The notes beneath the pieces are model-generated. The model was not told where the DNA came from and searched no databases. It was given only the letters and a program-made list of their open reading frames with translations. A stretch of 12,210 nt of DNA, taken from the NCBI GenBank assembly GCA_900543455.1, contig UQRR01000067.1:1-12210 (forward strand), given 5' to 3'. The translations under genes were made by a program, and so were the position numbers. Shown here one piece after another: positions 1 to 7,130 of the stretch; the stretch's first letter is position 1; each line of letters begins with the position of its first letter. Source of the DNA: an uncultured Dialister sp. (GTDB taxonomy: Bacteria; Bacillota; Negativicutes; Veillonellales; Dialisteraceae).

Positions 1-190
1 AGGGGCGGATAGGGTGACTATGGCATGAAAGACAGCTGGGATAAGGTTTCCCGGTCACTCCTATGAGAGCTGCAAGTCTCCCGCGGCAGATGGAACGCGA
101 AAATGAGATGATCGTTATTTCACATCGCTTTTTTGTTGTGATGGGTTCAGCATTTCCATTGGGAAATATGTGAGATAGATGAATATCGAT

Positions 191-219
191 AAAGATTTCT
201 CGGCTTCGCTTGAAATGAC
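191..219 (-). repeat. Dispersed intergenic repeat, copy A (inverted)
   Basis: Read on the minus strand, this begins GTCATTTCAAGCGAAG and ends GAGAAATCTTT. It matches 1949-1976 on the plus strand with one substitution and one single-base indel. The two copies lie in non-coding sequence on either side of the HAD gene, in opposite orientation. Confidence 0.75.
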
Positions 220-310
220 GATGGCGCAAAGCGCAAACTCACTATAGACGTGACTGGGGACTTGAATGCCACTCACGACAGGAGAATACCGCCATCCCTC
301 CAACGGAGCA

Positions 311-366
311 GGCCCTTGAAGAAGGGCCGCGCCAAAGGCGCAGGATAGAGTGCCCCGCAGGGGCAC
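311..366. repeat. Three tandem perfect hairpins
   Basis: Three adjacent perfect stems follow one another: GGCCCTT/AAGGGCC (311-317 with 322-328), GCGCC/GGCGC (329-333 with 337-341) and GTGCCCC/GGGGCAC (350-356 with 360-366), with loops of 3 to 4 bases. No T tract follows, so they are not ordinary terminators. The layout resembles REP-like clustered palindromes; their function is unknown. Confidence 0.6.
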
Positions 367-485
367 AGTTCACCGTAGCGGTCAGCAGAGCACATGCGTT
401 GACCGTTCTTCCGTCCATCTCATATCACTCGCTGGCCGTTCTGCCGTATTCTGCCTCTTCGCGGCAGTCTATCCCGGTCTTTGGC

Positions 486-507
486 CGCCCCCTTCTTCAA
501 GGGGGCG
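486..507. repeat. G/C hairpin resembling the upstream cluster
   Basis: A perfect 9-bp stem, CGCCCCCTT (486-494) with AAGGGGGCG (499-507), closes a CTTC loop. Its CCCTT-loop-AAGGG core is like the first hairpin at 311-328, suggesting related palindromic units within one intergenic region. No T run follows. Confidence 0.5.
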
Positions 508-633
508 CATACTACGCTATTCTCCATTCTTCGCGGCGCTTCCATATTTTTATGCGCCGCACCACCACTCCTCACTCCTAACTGGCGAGTAAAGCTTTCA
601 CACGCAATCAAAGGGCAGCACTCCCCACGGGCT

Positions 634-669
634 ACCCTGAACCCTGAACCCTTGACCCCTTATCCCTTC
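634..669. repeat. Degenerate short tandem tract (CCCTGAA-like)
   Basis: The sequence steps through CCCTGAA, CCCTGAA, CCCTTGA, CCCCTTA and TCCCTT, a decaying tandem repeat of about 7 bases. It ends just before the upstream region of the HAD gene. Related low-complexity tracts occur at 571-590 and 2221-2247. Confidence 0.5.
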
Positions 670-739
670 TTCCCTTTTCCCAAATATGATAGAATAAATG
701 AAAACGATAGCCCATTCTATTTCCATGGAGGAACCAATC

Positions 740-1873
740 ATGAAGAAAGTCATTTTCGATATAGACGGCGTCCTTTTGAGCGAAGAACGCTACTTCGATG
801 TATCTGCTCTGACCGTATGGGAGATACTCTACAGCCCTGCGTACATGGGACTTCCCGGCGAACGCGACGATTTTGATGCGCGTCGCATCACCGAAGGGCA
901 GATCGCCGGCTGCCGCAGCGTGGTGTGGGGGAATGACGCCCTGCTATCCTGGCTGAAAGCGCGCGGCATCAATTCGAACTGGGATATGGTACACGCCGAT
1001 CTCATCACCATCCTCTGGCTGATGGCAGAAACCTATAAAAAACGCTCCGGCGGAGAAAAAATGTCCTTTACCTTCCACCAGCCACAAGACTTGAAGCGCG
1101 CGGGACAGGAGCTCATGGGACTACCCATGCCGAAAGCAGAAGACGTACTCGATCGCTGGCAGAGCGCCGTTCCCGAAGGTCTTCAGGGTGAAGACGTCTT
1201 CCGTGCGCTCAAGAGTGCCATGGCGGATACGATCAATGGCGACCTTTCCTGGGCTGACCTTCGCTCCGATTTCTGGAAGATCCATACCGAAGCCTTTCAG
1301 GCCTGGTACCTCGGAGATGACACTTTCATTTCCCTCCTGCATCACATGCCCTACAGCGCAGGGAAACCCGGCTTCCTCTCTCGTGAAGTCCCGCTTGCGC
1401 CCGCCGCTCACATTCTTTCCCTCTTCCGCACGCTGAAAGAGCGCGGCTATGACATCGCCATCGCGACCGGACGCGCCAGAGAGGAGATGGAGATCCCCTT
1501 CAAGCTGTTCCACTGGTACGAGGAATTCGATCCCTACACCATGGCGACGGCTTCCGATGCGGAAGAATCAGCCGTGAGGCTCGGCGGCCCTGTCCTCGAC
1601 AAGCCGAATGCCTTCATCTTTTCCTGCGCCATCTTCGGCAGAGATCCGGACAACTACAAGGCTTATTCCGAAGAAACCATGCAGCCGGCCAAGGACGATG
1701 AGATCTACGTCTGCGGCGACTCCTACTCCGACGTCATCGGCAGCCGCCGCGCCGGCGCGAAATGCATCGGCATCCTGACCGGCCTTGAAGGCAAGGACGC
1801 GATCCCGATGTTTGAGAAAGAAGGCGTCCCCTATGTGGACCGCGTGACGGATGTGCTCGAAAAATTAGATTAA
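740..1873 (+). CDS. HAD-superfamily hydrolase (phosphatase-like)
   Basis: Predicted cytosolic HAD-superfamily hydrolase of 377 residues. All four HAD signatures are visible: motif I at the extreme N terminus (FDIDGV, nucleophile Asp7 and acid Asp9), motif II Thr243 in ATGR, motif III Lys288 in LDKPNAF, and motif IV GDSYSD (Asp327 and Asp331, metal ligands). About 230 residues lie between motifs I and II, so the cap insertion is large and probably sets substrate specificity, which I cannot name. The start at 740 is chosen because GGAGG (727-731) sits eight bases ahead and the protein then opens with the classic MKKVIFDIDG; the in-frame ATG at 698 would add 14 unrelated residues. It appears monocistronic, with non-coding sequence on both sides. 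The family handles phosphate esters (sugar phosphates, nucleotides); its link to the uptake operon downstream is unclear. Confidence 0.9.
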   Translation: MKKVIFDIDGVLLSEERYFDVSALTVWEILYSPAYMGLPGERDDFDARRITEGQIAGCRSVVWGNDALLSWLKARGINSNWDMVHADLITILWLMAETYKKRSGGEKMSFTFHQPQDLKRAGQELMGLPMPKAEDVLDRWQSAVPEGLQGEDVFRALKSAMADTINGDLSWADLRSDFWKIHTEAFQAWYLGDDTFISLLHHMPYSAGKPGFLSREVPLAPAAHILSLFRTLKERGYDIAIATGRAREEMEIPFKLFHWYEEFDPYTMATASDAEESAVRLGGPVLDKPNAFIFSCAIFGRDPDNYKAYSEETMQPAKDDEIYVCGDSYSDVIGSRRAGAKCIGILTGLEGKDAIPMFEKEGVPYVDRVTDVLEKLD

Positions 1874-1875
1874 GA

Positions 1876-1918
1876 GTGACTAGTGACTGGTAGCTGGTGA
1901 CTAGTGATTAGTCACTAC
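1876..1918. repeat. Degenerate GTGACTAG-type tandem tract
   Basis: Directly after the HAD stop codon, units like GTGACTA, GTGACTGG, GGTGACTA and GTGATTA follow one another. The end also folds as GTGACTA/TAGTCAC around a GTGAT loop, but no T tract follows, so it is not a clear terminator. The complementary motif (CTAATCCCTAGTCACCAGTCC) appears near 2225-2245. Confidence 0.55.
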
Positions 1919-1948
1919 CTGATTTCGTTTACCATTCTCACACGCATT

Positions 1949-1976
1949 GTCATTTCGAGCGAAGCGAGAAATCTTT
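1949..1976 (+). repeat. Dispersed intergenic repeat, copy B
   Basis: GTCATTTCGAGCGAAG followed by CGAGAAATCTTT. It is the plus-strand partner of the inverted copy at 191-219. It contains a small internal near-palindrome (TTTCGAGCGAAG / CGAGAAA). Confidence 0.75.
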
Positions 1977-2030
1977 TTCGTCTGCGAGGAAGGTTGAGCG
2001 GGATGGCAGACAATGGGAAACCTGACATAT

Positions 2031-2051
2031 CCTCCATGTGCATGATGGAGG
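2031..2051. repeat. Small hairpin before the terminator
   Basis: CCTCCAT (2031-2037) pairs with ATGGAGG (2045-2051) around a 7-base loop. It lies just ahead of the strong hairpin at 2067-2112. It may be part of the HAD 3' untranslated region or chance. Confidence 0.35.
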
Positions 2052-2064
2052 CGGCCTGAACAGT

Positions 2065-2627
2065 AAAAAACGCGGGAAGAAAGAACTTTGAAGATCTTTC
2101 TTCCCGCGTTTTGCTATATGAAATCGGAGCAGCTGTTTCCCCGACGGTAACAGGGGTGAGTGACTTGAATACCGCTTTCGGGTATCGCCCATATATATGC
2201 GCGGCACAGCCGCCACCACCATCCCTAATCCCTAGTCACCAGTCCCTCATTCCGGACAGCAAAAAACATCCGGGGAATGCCTTCTGCCTTTACTCAAATG
2301 CAGGCGGGACACGGAATCGGCGCCGGTGTGGTCAAATGTACCAAAGTACGGACGTCCTGGCTGTCGTCGGTGCTCGGCCTCGCAGGGAGCAGGGAAGCGT
2401 GGAAAGGATGGATTTCCCGGATATTTTTTTGTTTGTCTTACATGTTCAGCCTTAGACAGGTGGGGGAAAAAGACTGACATTTCCTTGTCCTGTCCGATGA
2501 GCCGGGGCGCAAAGCAAGATCTTCCTTTCGTAAGGCAGCTCTCTGTCGTATTTCTTAGCGCTAATGAATTCTGGAAATCAGAGAACAGCCGCGAAAAGGT
2601 GCACACACGATGCGCCCTTGGCTTCAT
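2065..2627 (-). ncRNA. Candidate structured non-coding RNA
   Basis: Leftward transcription from the promoter at 2634-2662 to the terminator at 2067-2112 would give an RNA of about 560 bases. On the minus strand several long-range pairings fold well: GGGCGCA/TGCGCCC (2611-2617 with 2505-2511) encloses a 12-position stem with one mismatch (2579-2590 with 2534-2545), followed by GGACAGG/CCUGUCU (2489-2495 with 2454-2460) and a bulged hairpin CATTCC(CC)GGA/TCCGGAATG (2248-2279). In two stems the non-Watson-Crick position is a G-U pair only on the minus strand and an A-C mismatch on the plus strand, which favours leftward RNA. Open frames here on both strands are not protein-like. I could not match it to RNase P, tmRNA, 6S or SRP RNA. 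Weak but specific; it could be ordinary intergenic sequence. Confidence 0.35.
2067..2112. terminator. Strong intrinsic terminator, probably bidirectional
   Basis: A perfect 18-bp stem (2067-2084 with 2095-2112) closes a 10-base loop. The core is CGCGGGAAGAAAGA. On the plus strand it ends in TTTT. On the minus strand the run is TTTTTT (2070-2065), so it works at least as well for leftward transcripts. It could end the HAD transcript (about 190 bases after its stop) and the candidate leftward RNA from the promoter at 2634-2662. Confidence 0.85.
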
Positions 2628-2633
2628 GTCTGT

Positions 2634-2662
2634 ATTGTATACCTTATTTATGAAAATTGCAA
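2634..2662 (-). promoter_or_regulatory. Leftward sigma-A-type promoter
   Basis: On the minus strand, TTGCAA (2662-2657) and TACAAT (2639-2634) are separated by exactly 17 bases of A/T-rich sequence. The predicted start is near 2627. It faces away from the TonB receptor gene and towards the terminator at 2067-2112. Confidence 0.45.
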
Positions 2663-2741
2663 GTCTGCGTCTTACGAACCGCTCACAAGAAATGGTGGAT
2701 CACTAAAATCTATCAATTGGCAAACGCATATATATAGAATC

Positions 2742-2779
2742 ATCCGCCATTCACGAGTTCTTTTATTCACATGGCGGAT
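2742..2779. promoter_or_regulatory. Perfect inverted repeat ATCCGCCAT, possible operator
   Basis: ATCCGCCAT (2742-2750) and ATGGCGGAT (2771-2779) are perfect inverted copies 20 bases apart, right after an A/T-rich stretch (2728-2740). The half-site spacing of about three helical turns suits a DNA-binding dimer or looping site; it could equally be an RNA hairpin. It lies about 345 bases ahead of the receptor start. It does not resemble a Fur box. Confidence 0.35.
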
Positions 2780-2966
2780 TATGTCGTGATAAGGAGATGT
2801 TGGCAGATCAGTCCGTGAGAGGGCGTTTCTTATTTCTGCTGAGGAAATGAGATGATCGGGGAACCCATTGCGGATAGCTGCCCTTTTAGGGGGAATACAC
2901 CTTATCCTATGAAAATTAGAAATAAGAGGTACAAGGTTAACAAAAATAAAATTAGATTAAAAAATA

Positions 2967-2994
2967 TTGGACAAAACAAGTGGTTTATGATAGT
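2967..2994 (+). promoter_or_regulatory. Possible promoter of the uptake operon
   Basis: A very A/T-rich segment (about 2929-2968) could act as an UP element. It is followed by TTGGAC (2967-2972), 16 bases, and GATAGT (2989-2994). An alternative -10, TATGAT (2986-2991), is closer to consensus but only 13 bases from the -35. The assignment is tentative. Transcripts would carry a leader of about 125 bases. Confidence 0.3.
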
Positions 2995-3005
2995 CTCTTA
3001 GAAGG

Positions 3006-3033
3006 TCATCACTGATCAGGGAATAGGTGATGA
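3006..3033 (+). promoter_or_regulatory. Leader stem of the TonB receptor gene
   Basis: TCATCAC (3006-3012) pairs with GTGATGA (3027-3033) across a 14-base loop. The 3' arm can instead pair locally (GATGA with TCATC, 3029-3042), so two mutually exclusive folds are possible. This lies in the presumed leader, but I see no known riboswitch consensus. Confidence 0.3.
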
Positions 3034-3124
3034 GGATTTTCATCTTTGCCGTGGAAACTCGGACACACTGGCTCTTGATGGAGAACGTTTTCTTCCCGCT
3101 CATTTTGGAAAGAGGAGAATGTTT

Positions 3125-5288
3125 ATGAGAAAAGAAATGTATAAGATGTTGGCTGCTGCCCTCATGCTCACAATTTCGGGGGGGGGTAGTAGGTAGCGCT
3201 GCTGATACTGTACTGGATACAGTGTATGTAAATGCAGATAGAGATAAGGCGGAACTCCAGCCGCTTGGCTCTCTCGCTTATCAGACGCAGAATGTGGGCC
3301 TCTTAGGAAATAAAGATGCTCTCGATACGCCATTTACTAGTATGTCGGTAAGTCGTAAATCTATAGATACTTTTGCATCCCCCATGAATGGTGTCATGGA
3401 TGCATTAGCATTAAATCCATCGGTCAGACCTGTGGGCGCTGGAATTGCGAACGAAGTTTCCATCCGCGGCTTTAAGGTGTCTGACCATTCTTTGTACGTC
3501 AATGGCATCCCGGGGCTTTTGGATCAGCAGAAGTTAACAGATGTATATATTGAAAATGCTAATGTCATTTCCGGACCTAATATCGGCGTGGCTGCGACGA
3601 GTGCGAATCAGGCGGTTTCCGGTACGATTGATTTCCAGTCCAAGCGTGCACAGTCTACACCGAATACCGATCTAAAACTGACTTATCGCGGCGGATCTTC
3701 TTTCCAGCAGATGGTCGATGTAGGCAAACGATTTGGCGATAAGCAGCGCTGGGGTGTTCGTGTCATGGCGGACAACATCGATGGAGAAACAGCGGTAAAA
3801 GGGGAAAAGCTGACACAGAGAGACGTCTTCGTCAATATTGATCAGAAAACCACAAATAGCAAGACAAATATTTTGGCTGGCTATAACTATAATAAACAGC
3901 AGGGGATGGTTTCATATGGGGTAGGGTTTGATTCTTCCCTTACCTCTTTGCCAAAGCCTTTGGATGGTAGCAAAACTTATGGAACTGACTGGACTTTTAA
4001 TGAATATGATAACTGGATTTTAGGAATCAATCATGAGCAAAAATTAAATGAGCATATGACAGCTTTCATGAATGCAGGATATCATAGAGAAGATTGGTAC
4101 GGCTACTTGGATGGCGATCCAAAAATCTTAAATGCAAATGGTGATTATAAGGTTTCTGTGGATGTGTATCCACTGGCTGTTACTAGAAAATACATCGCGC
4201 TCGGCTTGAAAGGTAAATTTAAAATTGGTGCAAGTGAACATGAATATGTCGCCAGTGTAGATAGAAACTGGGCAACAAGCTATGGCGGAGAATGGAAAAA
4301 TGCCTTTGGTATAAATACACCCTATTACTCAATACAGGGGAATACGAATCATCCATCTGCAGGTGTTGCGCCAAATACCAATCCATATGCCGCACCATGT
4401 CCGAAATACAGAGAAGTAACCATTAATGGCTGGCATCTTTCTGATACCGTTTCTTTCGCCAATGGGAAGTACCAGTTTATTGGCGGGCTTCATGGACAGA
4501 CGTTAAAAAAGCATAGTGTTTCTAATGGCATCAATGGACCGGAAGCTAAATATGATGCCGTAAGTCCAACATTGGCTTTTTTATATAAACCAACAGATAA
4601 CTTTAGTGTATATGTGGCTCATACGGAAAACTTCTTCGAAGGTTCTATGGTAAGCACCAAAGTAAGCTCTATGTATGATGCGTATTATGAAAACGCAGGG
4701 CAATATTTGGATCCTTATAAATACAAGCAGAACGAAATTGGCTTTAAACTCAAGTCTGGCAACTTACTTCATACGTTAAGTGCGTTTAAAATTGAAAAAC
4801 CAAATTATGGTGATGTATGGAAAGACGGAAAACTCTACTATGCTGAATTTGGTAAGCAGAAGAACAAGGGGATCGAATACTCCTTTGCAGGTTCTGCAGG
4901 AAGCAAATTTGACATTGTGGGCGGGTTTACCTATTTGAATACGAAACAGGCTACCCAGGATGCTAATAATGGCAAATGGGTCAATGGTGTGCCGCAGTGG
5001 TCCGCTACTGCAGGCGTAGTTTTCAAGCCGAGCGAGAATATCCATTATATGGCAAGAGCGCGCTACATGGGGCATTCCTATATTCAGAATGAAAAGCTCA
5101 AAGTCCCCTCTTTCTTCCTGTTTGATGTCGGCGCTGACTACACGACAAAGTTGAATGAAACACCTGTGACCTTTAAAGCCATGGTTTACAATTTGTTCGA
5201 TAAGAAATATTGGAACCCAATGAATAGTAACAGCCTTGCAATTGGTATGCCAAGAACATTCACTCTGTCTGCAGAATTCCGTTTCTAA
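3125..5288 (+). CDS. TonB-dependent receptor, phase-OFF by one G
   Basis: Outer-membrane receptor that imports a metal chelate (siderophore, heme or cobalamin type) using TonB energy. The true start is ATG 3125, seven bases after GAGGAG (3112-3117). It opens a signal peptide, MRKEMYKMLAAALMLTIS, but a run of nine G (3178-3186) throws the reading into TAG at 3194 after 23 residues. With eight G the signal continues as GGVVGSA and joins the receptor frame, giving 720 residues. A TonB-box-like DTVYVNAD (about 31-38), a plug (about 65-175, with SIRGF at 112-116) and a long beta-barrel follow, ending in PRTFTLSAEFRF with the C-terminal Phe typical of outer-membrane barrels. The only frame-consistent start downstream (GTG 3222) lacks a ribosome site and a signal peptide. 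The gene is more A/T-rich than its neighbours. It lies 16 bases ahead of the permease gene, so this is probably one operon. The substrate cannot be fixed from sequence. Confidence 0.88.
3178..3186 (+). repeat. Poly-G(9) switch in receptor signal peptide
   Basis: Nine consecutive G within the signal-peptide coding region. Reading is xCG-GGG-GGG-GTA with eight G (ON, encodes Gly-Gly-Val). With nine it reaches TAG after three more residues, and with ten it meets TAG at once. Such tracts are classic sites of slipped-strand mispairing. Confidence 0.9.
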
Positions 5289-5304
5289 TCCAAAGGAGAA
5301 CCCT

Positions 5305-6363
5305 ATGAGCAGAACTATCCGCCGGATGCCTCTGGCGATTCTTACGATCATTCTCACCGTTCTGCTCCTCTTCTCCTGTCTCCTCGGACTGAAGCTCGGG
5401 TATCTTTCTGTGTCCTTGTCGGGGATCATATCGATCCTTGCTTCGCATCTTTCGGGAAGTGCGTTTCCTTCGGATATCGCGATGGGCGCGGCGGATGCGG
5501 TCTGGGATCTTCGGCTCCCGCGCATCCTGCTTGCGCTGGCGGTCGGGATGGGGCTTTCGCTGTCCGGCATGGTGATGCAGGCGATGTTTCGGAATCCGAT
5601 GTCGGACCCTTACATCATGGGTGTGTCCTCCGGGGCGTCGCTCGGGGCAGCAACTGCTGTTTTCTTTGGCGCAGGGGCGGCTTTCGGGGTATCTGCGATC
5701 GGATGCGGAGCATTTCTGGGTGCCTTGGCGTTGTCACTCATTCTCGCCATCGCGGCAGGCCGCGTGGCACCGGGGGATTCGTCCTATCTTCTGATCTTTG
5801 GCGCGGCGCTGGCGGCGGTCTGCGGCGGGATCACGAGTGTGCTGGTGTATATCGGATCCAATGCGACGGGGATGGATGTGACGCTGTACTGGCTGATGGG
5901 ATCTGTTTCCTTCGCGAAACTCCTGCCGACGCTCTCTGTGCTTTCCATCGTGCTTCTTTTCATCGCGTTTTTCTCTACACAGACAAGGATCCTGAATCTG
6001 ATGCTGGAAGGGGAGGAAACTGCTGTCCCGCTGGGGCGGCAGCTCCTCCCTTTTCGGCGTCTTTACCTGGTGCTGAATGCGCTCTTGATGGGAAGTCTGG
6101 TGACGCAGGCGGGACTGATCGGTTTCGTGGGTCTTCTGGTGCCGCATGGATGCCGGATGGTCATGGGGGCGGATCACAGGAAGCTCCTGCCTGTATCCGT
6201 TCTTTCGGGAGGACTGATGACGGTCTGGGCAGATATCTTAGGACGGATACTGATCCACGGTGTGGATATCCCATTGGGTGTCAGCTTGTCTATGATCGGT
6301 GCGCCTGTATTTCTGGGGATGCTTATCCGGCGTTCGTATCATTTTGGAGGAGAAGGGGCATGA
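5305..6363 (+). CDS. FecCD/BtuC-family ABC permease (first)
   Basis: Integral inner-membrane permease, 352 residues, of the FecCD/BtuC family that carries iron-siderophores, heme or cobalamin. It has repeated hydrophobic segments. The family motif GMVMQAMFRNPMSDPYIMG lies at about 88-106 (Arg96-Asn-Pro98), and GLIGFVGLLVPHG at 270-282 is the conserved cytoplasmic region that meets the ATPase. The start is ATG 5305, with AAGGAG (5293-5298) six bases ahead; an upstream in-frame ATG at 5236 lies inside the receptor gene and is rejected. It presumably pairs with the second permease (7127-8143) as a heterodimer, since the two are different proteins flanking one ATPase gene. Its stop overlaps the ATPase start in ATGA, so translation is probably coupled. 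The G+C-rich codon use differs from the receptor gene just upstream. Confidence 0.93.
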   Translation: MSRTIRRMPLAILTIILTVLLLFSCLLGLKLGYLSVSLSGIISILASHLSGSAFPSDIAMGAADAVWDLRLPRILLALAVGMGLSLSGMVMQAMFRNPMSDPYIMGVSSGASLGAATAVFFGAGAAFGVSAIGCGAFLGALALSLILAIAAGRVAPGDSSYLLIFGAALAAVCGGITSVLVYIGSNATGMDVTLYWLMGSVSFAKLLPTLSVLSIVLLFIAFFSTQTRILNLMLEGEETAVPLGRQLLPFRRLYLVLNALLMGSLVTQAGLIGFVGLLVPHGCRMVMGADHRKLLPVSVLSGGLMTVWADILGRILIHGVDIPLGVSLSMIGAPVFLGMLIRRSYHFGGEGA

Positions 6364-7130
6364 ATATTTCAGTCAATCATGTATCTGCCGGTTATGGGGG
6401 AAAGCAGGTACTGAAGGATGTGTCGATTTCCTTCGAAAGCGGACAGCTGACGGGCATCATCGGGCCGAATGGGTGCGGGAAGAGTACGCTTTTGAAATGC
6501 ATTTACCGTCTGCTTTCGCCTTGGTCCGGGGATATCCGGATCGGTGATACGGTTTTGAAGGATCTGCCGTATCGTGAAAGTGCGAAGCGCGTCGCGGTAC
6601 TGGCGCAGCACCACGCGGCCGGCTTTGACTTTGATGTCGAAGAAGTCGTGCTGATGGGGCGTACGCCTTACAAAGGCATTACGGAGGGGAACAATCGGGA
6701 AGACCGTGACATCGCGCATCGGGCGATGAGGGAAACGGGCGTGGAAACATTAGCGGAGCAGAGTTTTTCTTTTCTCTCCGGCGGGGAGCAGCAGCGCGTA
6801 ATGCTCGCGCGGGCTCTCACGCAGGAGACGCCCTGTCTCATCCTGGATGAACCGACGAATCATCTGGATATCACCTACCAGCTGCAGATCATGGATCTGG
6901 TGAGCTCGCGTCATTTGACGGTGCTCGCGGCCATTCACGACCTGAATATCGCAGCCATGTATTGTGACAAGATCGCAGCGATGAAGCATGGAGAGCTGGT
7001 CGCCTTCGGCAGACCTGAAGAGGTCTTGACGGAGGAGCGGATCTGGGAGCTGTATCATGTGAAGGCTGAGGTTTTCCCTAGAAAAGATGGAAGACCGGCT
7101 GTGATTTTCGAAAGAGGAGCCATCGTATGA
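6360..7130 (+). CDS. ABC transporter ATPase, FecE/BtuD-type
   Basis: Cytoplasmic ATP-hydrolysing subunit, 256 residues. Walker A GPNGCGKST is at 35-43, the Q-loop Gln83, the GRTPY motif typical of the iron-chelate/cobalamin subfamily near 100-104, the signature LSGGEQQR at 139-146, Walker B CLILDEP at 159-165 and the H-loop His193 (AAIHDLN). All catalytic elements are intact, so it should be functional. The start ATG 6360 is in the ATGA overlap with the first permease; a longer open frame upstream (from about 5703) is only the shadow of the permease. The single ATPase gene between two permease genes implies an ATPase homodimer on a permease heterodimer. The stop again overlaps the next start (ATGA at 7127-7130). 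Confidence 0.95.
   Translation: MNISVNHVSAGYGGKQVLKDVSISFESGQLTGIIGPNGCGKSTLLKCIYRLLSPWSGDIRIGDTVLKDLPYRESAKRVAVLAQHHAAGFDFDVEEVVLMGRTPYKGITEGNNREDRDIAHRAMRETGVETLAEQSFSFLSGGEQQRVMLARALTQETPCLILDEPTNHLDITYQLQIMDLVSSRHLTVLAAIHDLNIAAMYCDKIAAMKHGELVAFGRPEEVLTEERIWELYHVKAEVFPRKDGRPAVIFERGAIV

Larger units (their letters stand above)
1..739. other. Gene-free region rich in small palindromes
   Basis: I see no convincing coding sequence before the HAD gene. Open frames here lack ribosome binding sites and protein-like composition. The stretch holds one inverted copy of a dispersed repeat (191-219), three back-to-back hairpins (311-366), another G/C hairpin (486-507) and a degenerate CCCTGAA-type tract (634-669). 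The first 115 bases also look foldable (a GGGA/TCCC pair near 39-53 and a CAGCT/AGCTG pair around it), but I could not match them to a known RNA or riboswitch class. Confidence 0.6.

Noticed and set aside
2247..2627. 126-codon minus-strand frame as a protein gene
   Set aside because: No ribosome binding site, odd composition (many Arg, Pro, Cys, His), and overlaps equally long frames on the plus strand; typical of GC-rich non-coding sequence.
2326..2706. 126-codon plus-strand frame as a protein gene
   Set aside because: No ribosome site, unbalanced composition, and no recognisable domain.
101..2858. 14-base identity AAATGAGATGATCG at 101-114 and 2845-2858
   Set aside because: One exact match of this length in 12 kb is within what chance can produce, and the flanks do not align.
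2929..3010. Fur box ahead of the operon
   Set aside because: TTTATGATAGTC is only weakly like GATAATGATAATCATTATC and lacks the symmetric half.
2780..3124. Cobalamin riboswitch ahead of the operon
   Set aside because: I looked for its conserved GCCACTG-type core and the other boxes on both strands and did not find them; a covariance search (Rfam RF00174) would settle it.
3222..5288. Receptor gene starting at GTG 3222 as a natural short form
   Set aside because: No ribosome binding site, no signal peptide, and it cuts off in-frame residues GSAADTVLDT that complete a normal signal and TonB box. The real start is 3125 with the G tract out of register.
4776..5570. 264-codon minus-strand frame
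   Set aside because: It is the antisense shadow of the receptor and first permease, both of which have clear family motifs.
5703..6359. N-terminal extension of the ATPase
   Set aside because: Out-of-frame shadow of the permease gene; the ATPase starts naturally at 6360 in the ATGA overlap.
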